Positions 49,456 through 62,848 of a stretch of 64,000 nucleotides of DNA are shown piece by piece; positions within the stretch are counted from its first letter, which is position 1; each line of letters starts with the position of its first letter. The DNA lies in assembly GCF_047675955.1 (NCBI RefSeq), contig NC_132916.1, positions 73,773,481-73,837,480 on the forward strand. The letters run 5' to 3'. The notes under the pieces are model-generated. The model searched no databases. It saw only the letters and a list, made by a program, of their open reading frames with translations, and was not told the origin of the DNA. The position numbers were made by a program, and so were the translations under genes. This DNA comes from Chlorocebus sabaeus. Lineage: Eukaryota; Chordata; Mammalia; Primates; Cercopithecidae.

Positions 49456-50393
49456 CAAATATCCCTTTGCAAATTCCACAAGAAGAGTCTTAGCGAAAGG
49501 CTTCTTGAAGGGAAAGATGTAACACTGGGAAATGAATTAACAGAACCAAAAGCAGTTTCTCAGAAAGTTTCTTTCCAATTTTTAACGGAAGATATTTCCT
49601 TTTTCACCATAGCCCTCTATGTACTTCCAAATATCACTTTGCCAATTCCACAAGAACAGCCTTAGCGAAAGGCGTCTTGAAGGGAAAGCTGTGACTCTCT
49701 GAGACGAATTAACAGAACACAAAGGAGTTTCTCAGAAACCTTTCTTCCAGGTTTTAACGTAAGATATTTCCTTTTTCACCGTAGCCCTCTATGGGCTTCC
49801 AAATATCACTTTGCCAATTCCAAAAGAAGAGCCTTAGAGAAAGGCTTCTTTAAGGGAAAGATGTAACACTCTGAGATGAAATAACAGAACACAAAGCAGT
49901 TTCTCAGAAAGCTTCTTTCCAGTTTTTAACGGAAGGTAATTCCTTTTTCACAGTAGCCTTCTATGGGCTTCCAAATATCACTTTGCCAATTCCATTAGAA
50001 GAGCCTTAGAGAAAGGCTTCTTGAAGGGAACGATGTAACTCTGTGAGATGAATTAACAGAACGCAAAGCAGTTTCACAGAAAGCTTCTTTCCAGTTTTTA
50101 AGAGAAGATATTGCCTCTTTCGCCATAGCCCTCTATGGGCTTTCAAATATCATTTTGCAAATTCCACAAGAAGAGTCTTAGCGAAAGGCTCCTTAAAGGG
50201 AAAGACGTCACTCTGTGAGATGAATTCACAGAACACAAAGCAGTTTCTCAGAAAACTTCTTTCCAGTTTTTAACGGAGGATATTTTCTTTTTCACCACAG
50301 CCCTCTATGGACTTCCAAATATCACTTTGCAAATTAAACAAGAACAGCCTTAGCAAAAGGCTTCTTGAAGGGAAAGATGTAACTCTGTGAGAC
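49456..50393. repeat. A4: partial copy of A1 (1,499-2,436)
   Basis: Offset to A1 is 47,957. It begins inside a chimeric monomer: left of about 49,455 the monomer is canonical (CTATGGGCTTCCAAATATCCC), and from CTTTGCAAATTCC with AAGAAGAGTC it is A type. It includes the EcoRI monomer at 50,222. It ends at 50,394, where the series switches to the paralogous part of A1 at 7,686. Confidence 0.88.
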
Positions 50394-53138
50394 GAATTAA
50401 CAGAACATAAAGCAGTTTCGCAGAAAGCTTCTTTCCAGGTTTTAAAGGAAGATATTTCCTTTTTCACCATAGCCCTCTATGGGCTTCCAAATATCACTTT
50501 GCCAATTCCACAAGAACAGCCGTACCGAAAGGCTTCTTGAAGGGAAAGATGTAACTCTGTTAGATGAATTAACAGAACACAAAGCAGTTTCTCAGAAAGC
50601 TAATTCCAGGTTTAAACGGAAGATATTTCCTTTTTCACCATAGCTCTCTATGGGCTTCCAAATATCACTTTTCCAATACCACAAGAACAGCCTTAGCGAA
50701 AGGCTTCTTGAAGGAAAGATGTAACTCTGTGAGATGAATTAACAGAACACAAAGCAGTTTCTCAGAAAGCTTATTTCTAGTATTCAATGAAGATATTTCC
50801 TTTTACACCATATCCCTCCATGGGCTTCCAAATATCACTTTGCCAATTCCACAAGAACAGCCTTAGCGAAAGGCTTCTTGAAGGGAAAGCTGTAACTCTG
50901 TGAGATGAATTAACAGAACACAAAGCAGTTTCTCACAAAACTTCTTTCCAGTTTTTTACGGAAGATATTTCCTTTTTTACCATAGTCTTCTATGGGCTTC
51001 CATATATCACTTTGCCCATTACACAAGAACAGCCTTAGTGAAAGGCTCCTTGAAGGGAAAGATGTAACTCTGTGAGATGAATTAACAGAACAAAAAGCAG
51101 TTTCTCCGAAAGCTTCTTTCGAGTTTTTAGCGGAAGATATTTCCTTTTTCACCGTAGCCCTCTTTGGGCTTCCAAAGATCACTTTGCCAATTCCACAAGA
51201 ACCCCCTTAGTGAAAGGCTTCTTGAAGGGAAAGATGTAACTCTGTGAGATGAATTAGGAGAACACAAAGCAGTTTCTCAGAAAGCTTCTTTCCAGTTTTT
51301 AACGGAAGATATGTCCTTTTTCACCATAGCCCTCTATGGGCTTCCAAATATCACTTTGCAAATTCCACAAGAAGAGTCTTAGCGAAAGGCTTCTTTGAAG
51401 GGAAAGATGTAACTCTTTGAGATGATTTAACTGAACACAAAGCAGTTTCTCAGAAAGTTTCTTTCCAGTTTTTACCGGAAGATATTTCCTTTTTCACCAT
51501 AGCCCTCTATGGGCTTCCAAACATCAGTTTGCCAATTCCACAAGAACAGCCTTAGCGAACGACTTCTTGAAGGGAAAGATGTAACTCCGTGAGATGAATT
51601 AACAGAAAACAAAGCAGTTTCTCAAAAAGCTTCTTTCCTGTTTTTAACGGAAGATATGTCCCTTTTCACCATAGCCCTCTATGGACTTCTAAATATCACT
51701 TTGCAAATTCCACAAGAACAGTCTTAGCGATAGACTTCTTGAAGGGAAAGATGTAACTCCGTGAGATGAATTAACAGAAAACAAAGCAGTTTCTCAAAAA
51801 GCTTCTTTCCTGTTTTTAACGTAAGATATGTCCCTTTCACCACAGCCCTCTATGGACTTCTAAATATCACTTTGCAAATTCCACAAGAACAGTCATAGCG
51901 ATAGACTTCTTGAAGGGAAAGATGTAACTCCGTGAGATTAATTAACAGAAAACAAAGCAGTTTCTCAAAAAGCTTCTTTCCTGTTTTTAACGGAAGATAT
52001 GTCCCTTTTCACCATAGCCCTCTATGGACTTCCAAATATCACTTTGCCAATTCCACAAGAACAGCCTTACCGAAAGCCTTCCTGAAAGGAAAGATGTAAC
52101 TCTGGGAGATGAATTAACAGAACACAAAGCAGTTTCTCAGAAAGCTTCTTTCCAGTTTTTAACGGAAGATATTTCCTTTTTCACCATAGCCCTCTATGGG
52201 CTTCCAAATATCCCTTTGCCAATTCCACAAGAACAGCCTTAGCGAAAGGCTTCTTGAAGGGAAAGATGTAACTCTTTGAGATGAATTAACAGAACACAGA
52301 GCAGTTTCTCAGAAAGCTTCTTTCCAGCTTTGAACGGAAGATATTTCCTTTTTCACCGTAGCCCTCTATGGGCTTCCAAATATCCCTTTGCCAATTCCCC
52401 AAGAACAGCCTTAGCGAAAGGCGTCTTGAAGGGAAAGATGTAACACTGTGAGATGAATTAACAGAACACAAAGCAGTTTCTCAGAAAGCTTCTTTCCACA
52501 TTTTAACCGAAGTTATGTCCTTTTTCACCATAGCACTCTAAGGGCTTCCAAATATCACTTTGCCAATTCCACAAGAACAGTCTTAGCGAAAGACTTCTTG
52601 AAGGGAAAGATGTAACTCTGTGAGATGAATTAACAGAACACAAAGCAGTTTCTTAGAAAGCTTCTTTCCAGTTTTTAACGGGAGATATTTCCTTTTTCAA
52701 AATAGCCCTCTATGGGTTTCCAAATATCTCTTTGCCAATTCCACAAGAACAGCCTTAGCGAAAGGCTTCTTGAAGGGAAAGCTGTAACTCTGTGAGATGA
52801 ATTAACAGAACACAAAGCAGTTTCTCATAAAACTTCTTTCCAGTTTTTTACGGAAGATATTTCCTTTTTTACCATAGTCTTCTAAGGGCTTCAAAATATC
52901 ACTTTGCCAATTCCACAAGAACAGCCTTAGTGAAAGGCTTCTTGAAGGGAGAGATGTAACGCTGTGCGATGAATTAACAGAACACAAAGCAGTTTCTCAG
53001 AAAGCTTCTTTCCAGTTTTTAACGGGAGATAATTCCTTTTTCACCATAGCCCTCTATGGGCTTCCAAATATCACTTTGCCAATTCCACAAGAACAGCCTT
53101 AGCGAAAGGCTTCTTGAAGGGAAAGATGTAACTCTGTG
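50394..53138. repeat. Copy of A1 right part (7,686-10,430)
   Basis: Offset 42,708 at both ends. Inside, one 'CCGTGAG' monomer plus one base is missing near 52,020 (offset 42,535), and one foreign canonical monomer is added at about 52,207-52,455, restoring 42,708. It leads directly into B3, just as 7,686-10,430 leads into B1. Confidence 0.9.
52207..52455. repeat. Solitary canonical (C-type) monomer in A/B sequence
   Basis: ATATCCCTTTGCC, CACAGAGCAG, TTTGAACGG and again ATATCCCTTTGCC appear here, surrounded by B-type monomers. The parallel segment at 9,661-9,790 has no such monomer and goes straight from CCATATATCAC to CACATTTTAACCG. The net insertion is 173 bp. Confidence 0.85.
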
Positions 53139-56100
53139 AGATAAATTAACAGAACACAAACAGTTTCTCAGAAAGCTTCTTTCCAGTTTTTAACGGAAGA
53201 TAAGTCCTTTTTCACCATAGCCCTCTAACGGTTTCTAAATATCACTTTGCAAATTCCACAAGAACCGTCTTAGCGAAAGTCTTCTTGAAGGGAAAGATGT
53301 AACTCTGTGAGATCAATTAACAGAACACAAAGCAGTTTCTCCGAAAGCTTCTTTCGAGTTTTTAACGGAAGATATTTCCTTTTTCACCGTAGCCCTCTAT
53401 GGGCTTCCAAAGATCACTTTGCCAATTCCACAAGAACAGCCATAGCGAAAGGCTTCTTGAAGGGAAAGATGTAACTCTGTGAGATGAATTAGGAGAACAC
53501 AAAGCAGTTTCTCAGAAAGCTTCTTTCCTGTTTTTAACGGAAGATATGTCCCTTTTCACCATAGCCCTCTATGGACTTCTAAATATCACTTTGCATATTC
53601 CACAAGAACAGTCTTAGCGATAGACTTCTTGAAGGAAAAGATGTAACTCCGTGAGATTAATTAACAGAACGCATAGCAGTTTCTCAGAAAGTTTCTTTCC
53701 GATTTTTAACGGAAGATATTTCCTTTTTCACCATAGCCCTCTATGGGCTTCCAAATATCACTTTGCCAATTCCACAAGAACAGCCTTACCGAAACCCTTC
53801 CTGAAAGGAAAGATGTAACTCTGGGAGATGAATTAACAGAACACAAAGCAGTTTCTCAGAAAGATTCTTTCCAGGTTTTAACGGAAGATATTTCGTTTTT
53901 CACCATAGCCCTCTATGGGCTTCCAAATATCACTTTTCCAATACCACAAGAACAGCCTTAGCGAAAGGCTTCTTGAAGGAAAGATGTAAGTCTGTGAGAT
54001 GAATTAACAGAACACAAAGCAGTTTCTCCGAAAGCTTCTTTCAAGTTTTTAACGGGAGATAATTCCTTTTTCACCATAGCCCTCTATGGCTTTCCAAATA
54101 TCACTTTGCCAATTCCACAAGAACAGCCTTAGCGAAAGGCTTCTTGAAGGGAAAGATGTAACTCTGTGAGATAAATTAACAGAACACAAACAGTTTCTCA
54201 GAAAGCTTCTTTCCAGTTTTTAACAGAAGATAAGTCCTTTTTCACCTTAGCCTCTAACGGTTTCTAAATATCACTTTGCAAATTCCACAAGAACCGTCTT
54301 AGCGAAAGGCTTCTTGAAGGGAAAGATGTAACTCTGTGAGATCAATTAACAGAACACAAAGCAGTTTCTCCGAAAGCTTCTTTCGAGTTTTTAACGGAAG
54401 ATATTTCCTTTTTCACCATAGCCCTCTATGGGCTTCCAAAGATCACTTTGCCAATTCCACAAGAACAGCCATAGCGAAAGGCTTCTTGAAGGGAATGATG
54501 TAACTCTCTGAGATGAATTAGGAGAACACAAAGCAGTTTCTCAGAAAGCTTCTTTCCAGTTTTTAACGGAAGATATGTCCTTTTTCATCATAGCCCTCTA
54601 TGGGCTACTAAGTATCACTTTGCAAATTCCACAAGAACAATCTTAGCGAAAGGCTTCTTTGAAGGGAAAGATGTAACTCTTTGAGATGATTTAACTGAAC
54701 ACAAAGCAGTTTCTCAGAAAGTTTCTTTCCAGTTTTTAACGGAAGATATTTCCTTTTTCACCATAGCCCTCTATGGGCTTCCAAACATCAGTTTGCCAAT
54801 TCCACAAGAACAGCCTTAGCGAACGACTTCTTGAAGGGAAAGATGTAACTCCGTGAGATGAATTAACAGAAAACAAAGCAGTTTCTCAAAAAGCTTCTTT
54901 CCTGTTTTTAACGGAAGATATGTCCCTTTTCACCATAGCCCTCTATGGACTTCTAAATATCACTTTGCAAATTCCACAAGAACAGTCTTAGCGATAGACT
55001 TCTTGAAGGGAAAGATGTAACTCCGTGAGATTAATTAACAGAAAACAAAGCAGTTTCTCAAAAAGCTACTTTCCTGTTTTTAACGGAAGATATTTCCTTT
55101 TTCACCATAGCCCTCTATGGTCTTCCAAATATCACATTTCCAATACAACAAGAACAGCCTGAGCGAAAGGCTTCTTGAAGGGAAAGATGTAACCCTGTTA
55201 GATGAATTAACAGAACACAGAGCAGTTTCTCAGAAAGCTTCTTTCCACTTTTCAACCGAAGTTATGTCCTTTTTCACCATAGCCCTCTATGGGCTTCCAA
55301 ATATCACTTTGCCAATTCCACAAGAACAGCCTTAGAGAAAGGCTTCCTGAAGGGAAAGCTGTAACTCTGTGAGATGAATTAACAGAACACAAAGCAGTTT
55401 CTCAGAAAACTTCTTTCCAGTTTTTTACGGAAGATATTTCCTTTTTTACCATAGTCTTCTAAGGGCTTCAAAATATCACTTTGCCAATTCCACAAGAACA
55501 GCCTTAGTGAAAGGCTTCTTGAAGGGAGAGATGTAACGCTGTGAGATGAATTAACAGAACACAAAGCAGTTCCTCAGAAAGCTTCTTTCCAGTTTTTAAC
55601 GGGAGATAATTCCTTTTTCACCATAGCCCTCTATGGGCTTCCAAATATCACTTTGCAAATTCCACAAGAACAGCCTTAGCGAAAGGCTTCTTGAAGGGAA
55701 AGATGTAACTCTGTGAGATAAATTAACAGAACACAAACAGTTTCTCAGAAAGCTTCTTTCCAGTTTTTGAAGGAAGATAAGTCCTTTTTACCATAGCCCT
55801 CTAACGATTTCTAAATATCACTTTGCAAATTCCACAAGAACCGTCTTAGCGAAAGTCTTCTTGAAGGGAAAGATGTAACTCTGTGAGATCAATTAACAGA
55901 ACACAAAGCAGTTTCTCAGAAAGTTTCTTTCCAGTTTTTAACGGAAGATATTTCCTTTTTCACCATAGCCCTCTATGGGCTTCCAAACATCAGTTTGCCA
56001 ATTCCACAAGAACAGCCTTAGCGAACGACTTCTTGAAGGGAAAGATGTAACTCCGTGAGATGAATTAACAGAAAACAAAGCAGTTTCTCAAAAAGCTTCT

Positions 56101-59100
56101 TTCCTGTTTTTAACGGAAGATATGTCCCTTTTCACCATAGCCCTCTATGGACTTCTAAATATCACTTTGCAAATTCCACAAGAACAGTCTTAGCGATAGA
56201 CTTCTTGAAGGGAAAGATGTAACTCCGTGAGAATAATTAACAGAAAACAAAGCAGTTTCTCAAAAAGCTTCTTTCCTGTTTTTAACGGAAGATATGTCCC
56301 TTTTCACCATATCCCTCTATGGACTTCTAAATATCACTTTGCAAATTCCACAAGAACAGTCTTAGCGATAGACTTCTTGAAGGGAAAAATGTAATTCCGT
56401 GAGATTAATTAACAGAACGCATAGCAGTTTCTCAGAATGTTTCTTTCCGGTTTTTAACGGAAGATATTTCCTTTTTCACCATAGCCCTCTATGGGCTTCC
56501 AAATATCACTTTGCCAATTCCACAAGAACAGCCTTACCGAAAGCCTTCCTGAAAGGAAAGTTGTAACTCTGGGAGATGAATTAACAGAACACAAAGCAGT
56601 TTCTCAGAAAGATTCTTTCCAGGTTTAACGGAAGATATTTCTTTTTCACCATAGCCCTCTAAGGGCTTCCAAATATCACTTTGCCAATTCCACAAGAACA
56701 GTCTTAGCGAAAGACTTCTTGAAGGGAAAGATGTAACTCTGTGAGATGAATTAACAGAACACAAAGCAGTTTCTTAGAAAGCTTCTTTCCAGTTTTTAAC
56801 GGGAGATATTTCCTTTTTCAAAATAGCCCTCTATGGGTTTCCAAATATCTCTTTGCCAATTCCACAAGAACAGCCTTAGCGAAAGGCTTCTTGAAGGGAA
56901 AGCTGTAACTCTGTGAGATGAATTAACAGAACACAAAGCAGTTTCTCAGAAAACTTCTTTCCAGTTTTTTACGGAAGATATTTCCTTTTTTACCATAGTC
57001 TTCTAAGGGCTTCAAAATATCACTTTTCCAATTCCACAAGAACAGCCTTAGTGAAAGGCTTCTTGAAGGGAGAGATGTATTCTGTGAGATGAATTAACAG
57101 AACACAAAGCAGTTTCTCAGAAAGCTTCTTTCCAGTTTTTAACGGGAGATAATTCCTTTTTCACCATAGCCCTCTATGGGCTTCCAAATATCACTTTGTC
57201 AATTCCACAAGAACAGCCTTAGCGAAAGGCTTCTTGAAGGGAAAGATGTAACTCTGCGACAGGAATTAACAGAACACAGTTTCTCAGAAAGCTTCTTTCC
57301 AGTTTTTAACGGAAGATATGTCCTTTTTCACCATAGCACTCTATGGGCTTCCAAATGTCACCTTGCAAATTCAACAAGAAGAGTCTGAGAGAACGACTTC
57401 TTAAGGGGAGAGCTGTAACCCTGCGAGATGAATTAACAGAACACAAAGAAGATTCTCAGAAATCTTCTTTCCATTTTTTAAGGGAAGATATTTACTTTTT
57501 CACGAAGCCCTCTAGGGGCTTCCAAATATCACTTTGCCAATTCCACAAGAACCTTCTTAGCGAAAGGCTTCTTGAAGGAAAGATGTAACTCTGTGAGATG
57601 AATTAAGAGAACACAGAGCAGTTTCTCAGAAAGCTTCTTTCCAGTTTTTAACGGAAGATAGGTCCTTTTTCACCATAGCCCTCTAGGGGCTTCCAAATAT
57701 CACTTTTCCAATTCCACAAGAACAGCCTTAGCGAAAGACTTCTTGAAGGGAAAGCTGTAACTCTGTGAGATGAATTAACAGAACACAAAGCAGTTTCGCA
57801 GAAAGCTTCTTTCCAGGTTTTAAAGGAAGATATTTACTTTTTCACCATAGCCCTCTATGGGCTTCAAAATATCACTTTGCCAATTCCACAAGAACAGCCG
57901 TACCGAAAGGCTTCTTGAAGGGAAAGATGTAACTCTGTGAGATGAATTAACAGAACACAAAGCAGTTTCTCAGAAAGCTTCTTTCCAGTTTTTAACGGAA
58001 GATATTTCCTTTTTCTCCATAGCCCTCTAAGGGCTTCCAAACATCAATTTGCCAGTCCCACAAGAACAGTCTTAGCGAAAGGCTTCTTGAAGGGAAAGAT
58101 GTAACTCTGTGAGATGAATTAAGAGAACATAGAGCAGTTTCTCAGAAAGCTTCTTTCCAGTTTTTAACGGAAGATATGTCCTTTTCCACCATAGCCCACT
58201 ATGGGCTTCTAAATATCACTTTGCAAATTCCACAAGAACAGTCTTAGCGAAAGGCTTCTTTGAAGGGAAAGATGTAACCCTTTGAGATGAAATAACAGAA
58301 CACAAAGCAGTTTCTCAGAAAGCTTCTTTCCAGTTTTCAACGGGAGATAATTCCCTTTTCACCATAGCCATCTATGGGCCTCCAAATATCACTTTGCCAA
58401 TTCCACAAGAACAGCCTTATCGAAAGGCTTATTGAAGGGAAAGATGTAACCCTGTGAGATGAAATAACAGAAAACAAAGCAGTTTCTCAGAAAGCTTCTT
58501 TCCTGTTTTTAACCGAAGATATGTCCTTTTTCACCGTAACCCTCTATGGGCATCTAAATATCACTTTGCAAATTCCACAAGAACAGTCTTAGCGAAAGAC
58601 ATCTTGAAGGGAAAGATGTAACACCGTGAGATTAATTAACAGAACGCATAGCAGTTTCTCACAAAGTTTCTTTCCGGTTTTTAACGGAAGATATTTCCTT
58701 TTTCACCGTAGCCCTCTGTGGGCTTCCAAATATCACTTTGCCAATTCCACAAGAACAGCCTTACCGAAAGCCTTCCTGAAAGGAAAGATGTAACTCTGGG
58801 AGATGAATTAACAGAACACAAAGCAGTTTCTCAGAAAGCTTCTTTCCAGGTTTTAACGGAAGATATTTCCTTTTTCACCATAGCCCTCTATGGGCTTCCA
58901 AATATCACTTTTCCAATACCACAAGAACAGCCTTAGCGAAAGGCTTCTTGAAGGAAAGATGTAACTCTGTGAGATGAATTAACAGAACACAAAGCAGTTT
59001 CTCAGAAAGCTTCTTTCCACTTTTTAACCGAAGATATGTCCTTTTTCACCATAGCCCTTTATGGGCTTCCAAATATAACTTTGCCAATTCCACAAGAACA

Positions 59101-62100
59101 GTCTTAGCGAAAGACTTCTTGAAGGGAAAGATGTAACTCTGTGAGATGAATTATCAGAACACAAAGCAGTTTCTTTGAAAGCTTCTTTCCAGTTTTTGAC
59201 GTGAGATATTTCCTTTTTCAAAATAGCCCTCTATGGGTTTCCAAATACCTCTTTGCCAATTACACAAGAACAGCCTTAGCGAAAGGCTTCTTGAAGGGAA
59301 AGCTGTAACTCTGTGAGGTGAATTAACGGAACACAAAGCAGTTTCTCAGAAAGCTTCTTTCTAGTTTTTAACGGAAGATATTTCCTTTTTAAACATAGCC
59401 CTCTTTGGGCTTCCAAATAACACCTTTCCAATTCTACAAGAACAGCCTTAGCGAAAGGTTTCTTAAATGGAAAGATGTAACTCTGTGAGATGAATTAACA
59501 GAACACAAAGCAGTTTCTCAGAAAGCTTCTTTCTAGTGTTCAACGGAAGATATTTCCTTTTTCACCATATCCCTCCATGGGCTTCCAAATATCACTTTGC
59601 CAATTCCACAAGAACAGCCTTAGCGAAAGGCTTCTTGAAGGGAAAGCTGTAAATCTGTGAGATGAATTAACAGAACACAAAGCAGTTTCTCAGAAAACTT
59701 CTGTCCAGTTTTTTACGGAAGATATTTCCTTTTTTACCATAGTCTTCTATGGGCTTCCAAATATCACTTTGCCCATTCTACAAGAACAGCCTTAGTGAAA
59801 GGCTCCTTGAAGGGAAAGATGTAACTCTGTGAGATGAATTAACAGAACACAAAGCAGTTTCTCCGAAACCTTCTTTCGAGTTTTTAACGGAAGATATTTC
59901 CTTTTTCACCATAGCCCTCTATGGGCTTCCAAACATCACTTTGCCAATTCCACAAGAACAGCCTTAGCGAAAGGATTCTTGAAGGGAAAGATGTAACTCT
60001 GTGAGATGAATTAACAGAACACAAAGCAGTTTCTCAGAAGGCTTCTTTCCAGTTTTTAACGGAAGATATTTCCTTTTTCTCCATAGCCCTCTATGGGCTT
60101 CCAAATATCACTTTGCCAAATCCAAAAGAACAGACTTAGTGAAAGCCTTCCTGAAAGGAAAGATGTAACTCGGGGAGATCAATTAACAGAACACGAAGCA
60201 GTTTCTCAGAAAGATTCTCTCCAGGTTTTAACGGAAGATATTTCCTTTTTCACCATAGCCCTCTTTGGGCTTCCAAATATCACTTTTCCAATTCTACAAG
60301 AACAGCCTTAGGGAAAGATTTCTTAAATGGAAAGATGTACCTCTGTGAGATGAATTAACAGAACACAAAGCAGTTTCTCAGAAAGCTTCTTTCTAGTGTT
60401 TAACGGAAGATATTTCCTTTTTCACAATAAACCTTTATGGGCTTCCAAATATCACTTTTCCAATTCTACAAGAACAGCCTTAGGGAAAGATTTGTTAAAT
60501 GGAAAGATGTACCTCTGTGAGATGAATTAACAGAACACAAAGCAGTTTCTCAGAAAGCTTCTTTCGAGTTTTTAATGGAAGATATTTCCTTTTTCACCAT
60601 AGCCTTCTATGGGCTTCCAAACATCACTTTGCCAATTCCACAGGAACAGCCTTAGCGAAACGCTTCTTGAAGGGAAAGATGTAACTCTCTGAGATGAATT
60701 AACAATATAGGCTTCGAAATATCGCTTTGCCAATTCCACAAGAACAGTCTTAGCGAAAGGCTTCTTGGAGGGAAAGATGTAACTCTGTGAGATGAATTAA
60801 GAGAACACAAAGCAGTTTCTCAGAAAGCTTCTTTCCAGTTTTTACGGAAGATATGTCCTTTTTCATCATAGCCCTCTATGGGCTTTTAAATATCACTTTG
60901 CAAATTCCACAAGAACAGTCTTAGCGAAAGGCTTCTTTGAAGGGAAAGATGTAACACTTTGACATGAATTAACAGAACACAAAGCAGTTTCTCCGAAACC
61001 TTCTTTCCAGTTTTTAACGGAAGATATTTCCTTTTTCACCATAGCCCTCGATGGGCTTCCAAGTATCACTTTACCAATTCCACAATAACAGCCTTAGCGA
61101 AAGACTTCTTGAAGGAAAGATGTAACTCTGTGAGATGAAATCACAGAACACAAAGCAGTTTCTCAGAAAGCTTCTTTCCAGTTTTCAACGGGAGATAATT
61201 CCTTTTTCACCATAGACCTCATTGGGCCTCCAAATATCACTTTTCCAATTCCACAAGAACAGCCTTAGCGAAAGGCTTCTTGAAGGGAAAGATTTAACTC
61301 TGTGAGATGAATTAACAGAACACAAAGTAGTTTCTCAGAAAGCTTCTTTCCAGTTATTAACGGAAGATATGTCCTTTTTCACGAAAGCCCTCTATGGGCT
61401 TCTAAATATCACTTTGCAAATTCCACAAGAAAAGTCTTAGCGAAAGGCTTCTTGAAGGGAAAGATGTAACTCTGTGAGATGAATTAGCAGAAAACAAAGC
61501 AGTTTCTCAGAAAGCTTCTTCCCAGTTTTAACGGAAGATATGTCCTTTTTCACCATAGCCCTCTATGGGTTTCTAAATATCACTTTGCAAATTTCTCAAG
61601 AACAGCCTTAGCGAAAGACTTCTTGAAGGGAAAGATGTAACTCTGTGAGATGAATTAACAGAACACAAAACAGTTTCTCAGAAAACTTCTTTAGAATTTT
61701 TAAGAGAAGATATTTCCTTTTTCACCATAGCCCTCTATGGGCTTCCAAATGTCACCTTGCAAATTCAACAAGAACAGTCTGAGAGAACGACTTCTTAAGG
61801 GGAGAGCTGTAACCCTGCGAGATGAATTAACAGAACACAAAGAAGATTCTCAGAAATTTTCTTTCCAGTTTTTAAGGGAAAATATTTACTTTTTCACCAA
61901 GCCCTCTAGGGGCTTCCAAATATCACTTTGCCAATTCCACAAGAACAGCCTTAGCGAAAGGCTTCTTGAAGGGAAAGCTGTAACTCTGTGAGATGAATTA
62001 ACAGAACACAAGGCAGTTTCTCAGAAAGCTTCTTTCTAGTGTTTAACGGAAGATATTTCCTTTTTCACAATAACCCTTTATGGGCTTCCAAATATCACTT

Positions 62101-62848
62101 TGCCAATTCCACAAGAACAGCCTTAGCGAAAGGCTTCTTGAAGTGAAAGATGTAACTCTGTGAGATGAATTAACAGAACACAAACACTTTCTCAGAAAGC
62201 TTCTTTCCAGTTTTTAAGGGAAGATATGTCCTTTTTCACCATAGCCCTCTATGGGCTTCCAAACATCACTTTGCCAATACCACAAGAACAAACTTAACGA
62301 AAGGCTTCTTGAAGGGAAAGCTGTAACTCTGTGAGAAGAATTAACAGAACACAAAGCAGTTTCTCTGAAAGCTTCTTTCCAGTTTTTAACGGAAGATATT
62401 TCCTTTTTCTCCATAGCCCTCTAAGGGCTTAAAACATCACTTTGCCAGTTCCACAAGAACAGTCTTAGTGAAAGTCTTCTTGAAGGGAAAGATGTAACTC
62501 TGTGAGATGAATTAAGAGAACATATAGCAGTTTCTCAAAAAGCTTCTTTCCAGTTTTTAACGGAAGATATGTCCTTTTCTCCATAGCCCACTATGGGCTT
62601 CTAAATATCACTTTGCAAATTCCACAAGAACAGTCTTAGCGAAAGGCTTCTTTGAAGGGAAAGATGTAACTCTTTGAGATGAAATAACAGAACACAAAGC
62701 AGTTTCTCAGAAAGCTTCTTTCCAGTTTTCAACGGGAGATAATTCCCTTTTCACCATAGCCATCTATGGGCCTCCAAATATCACCTTGCCAATTCCAAAA
62801 GAAGAGCCTTATCGAAAGGCTTATTGAAGGGAAAGATGTAACCCTGTG
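53139..62848. repeat. B3: third, single copy of the ~9.9-kb unit
   Basis: Matches B1 at offsets 42,708, 42,536, 42,364 and then 42,533. The changes are two lost 'CCGTGAG' monomers (near 53,640 and 54,860), one monomer near 56,630-56,800 that B1 lacks, and three 1-bp deletions near 55,790, 56,625 and 56,640. Unit length here is 9,710 bp. Its left flank is that of B1 and its right flank is that of B2. Confidence 0.92.
60696..60793. repeat. Truncated 98-bp monomer in B3
   Basis: Counterpart of 18,163 at offset 42,533, with the junction near 60,704. It has one extra change, ATATAGGCTTCG where B1 and B2 have ATATGGGCTTCG. Confidence 0.92.
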
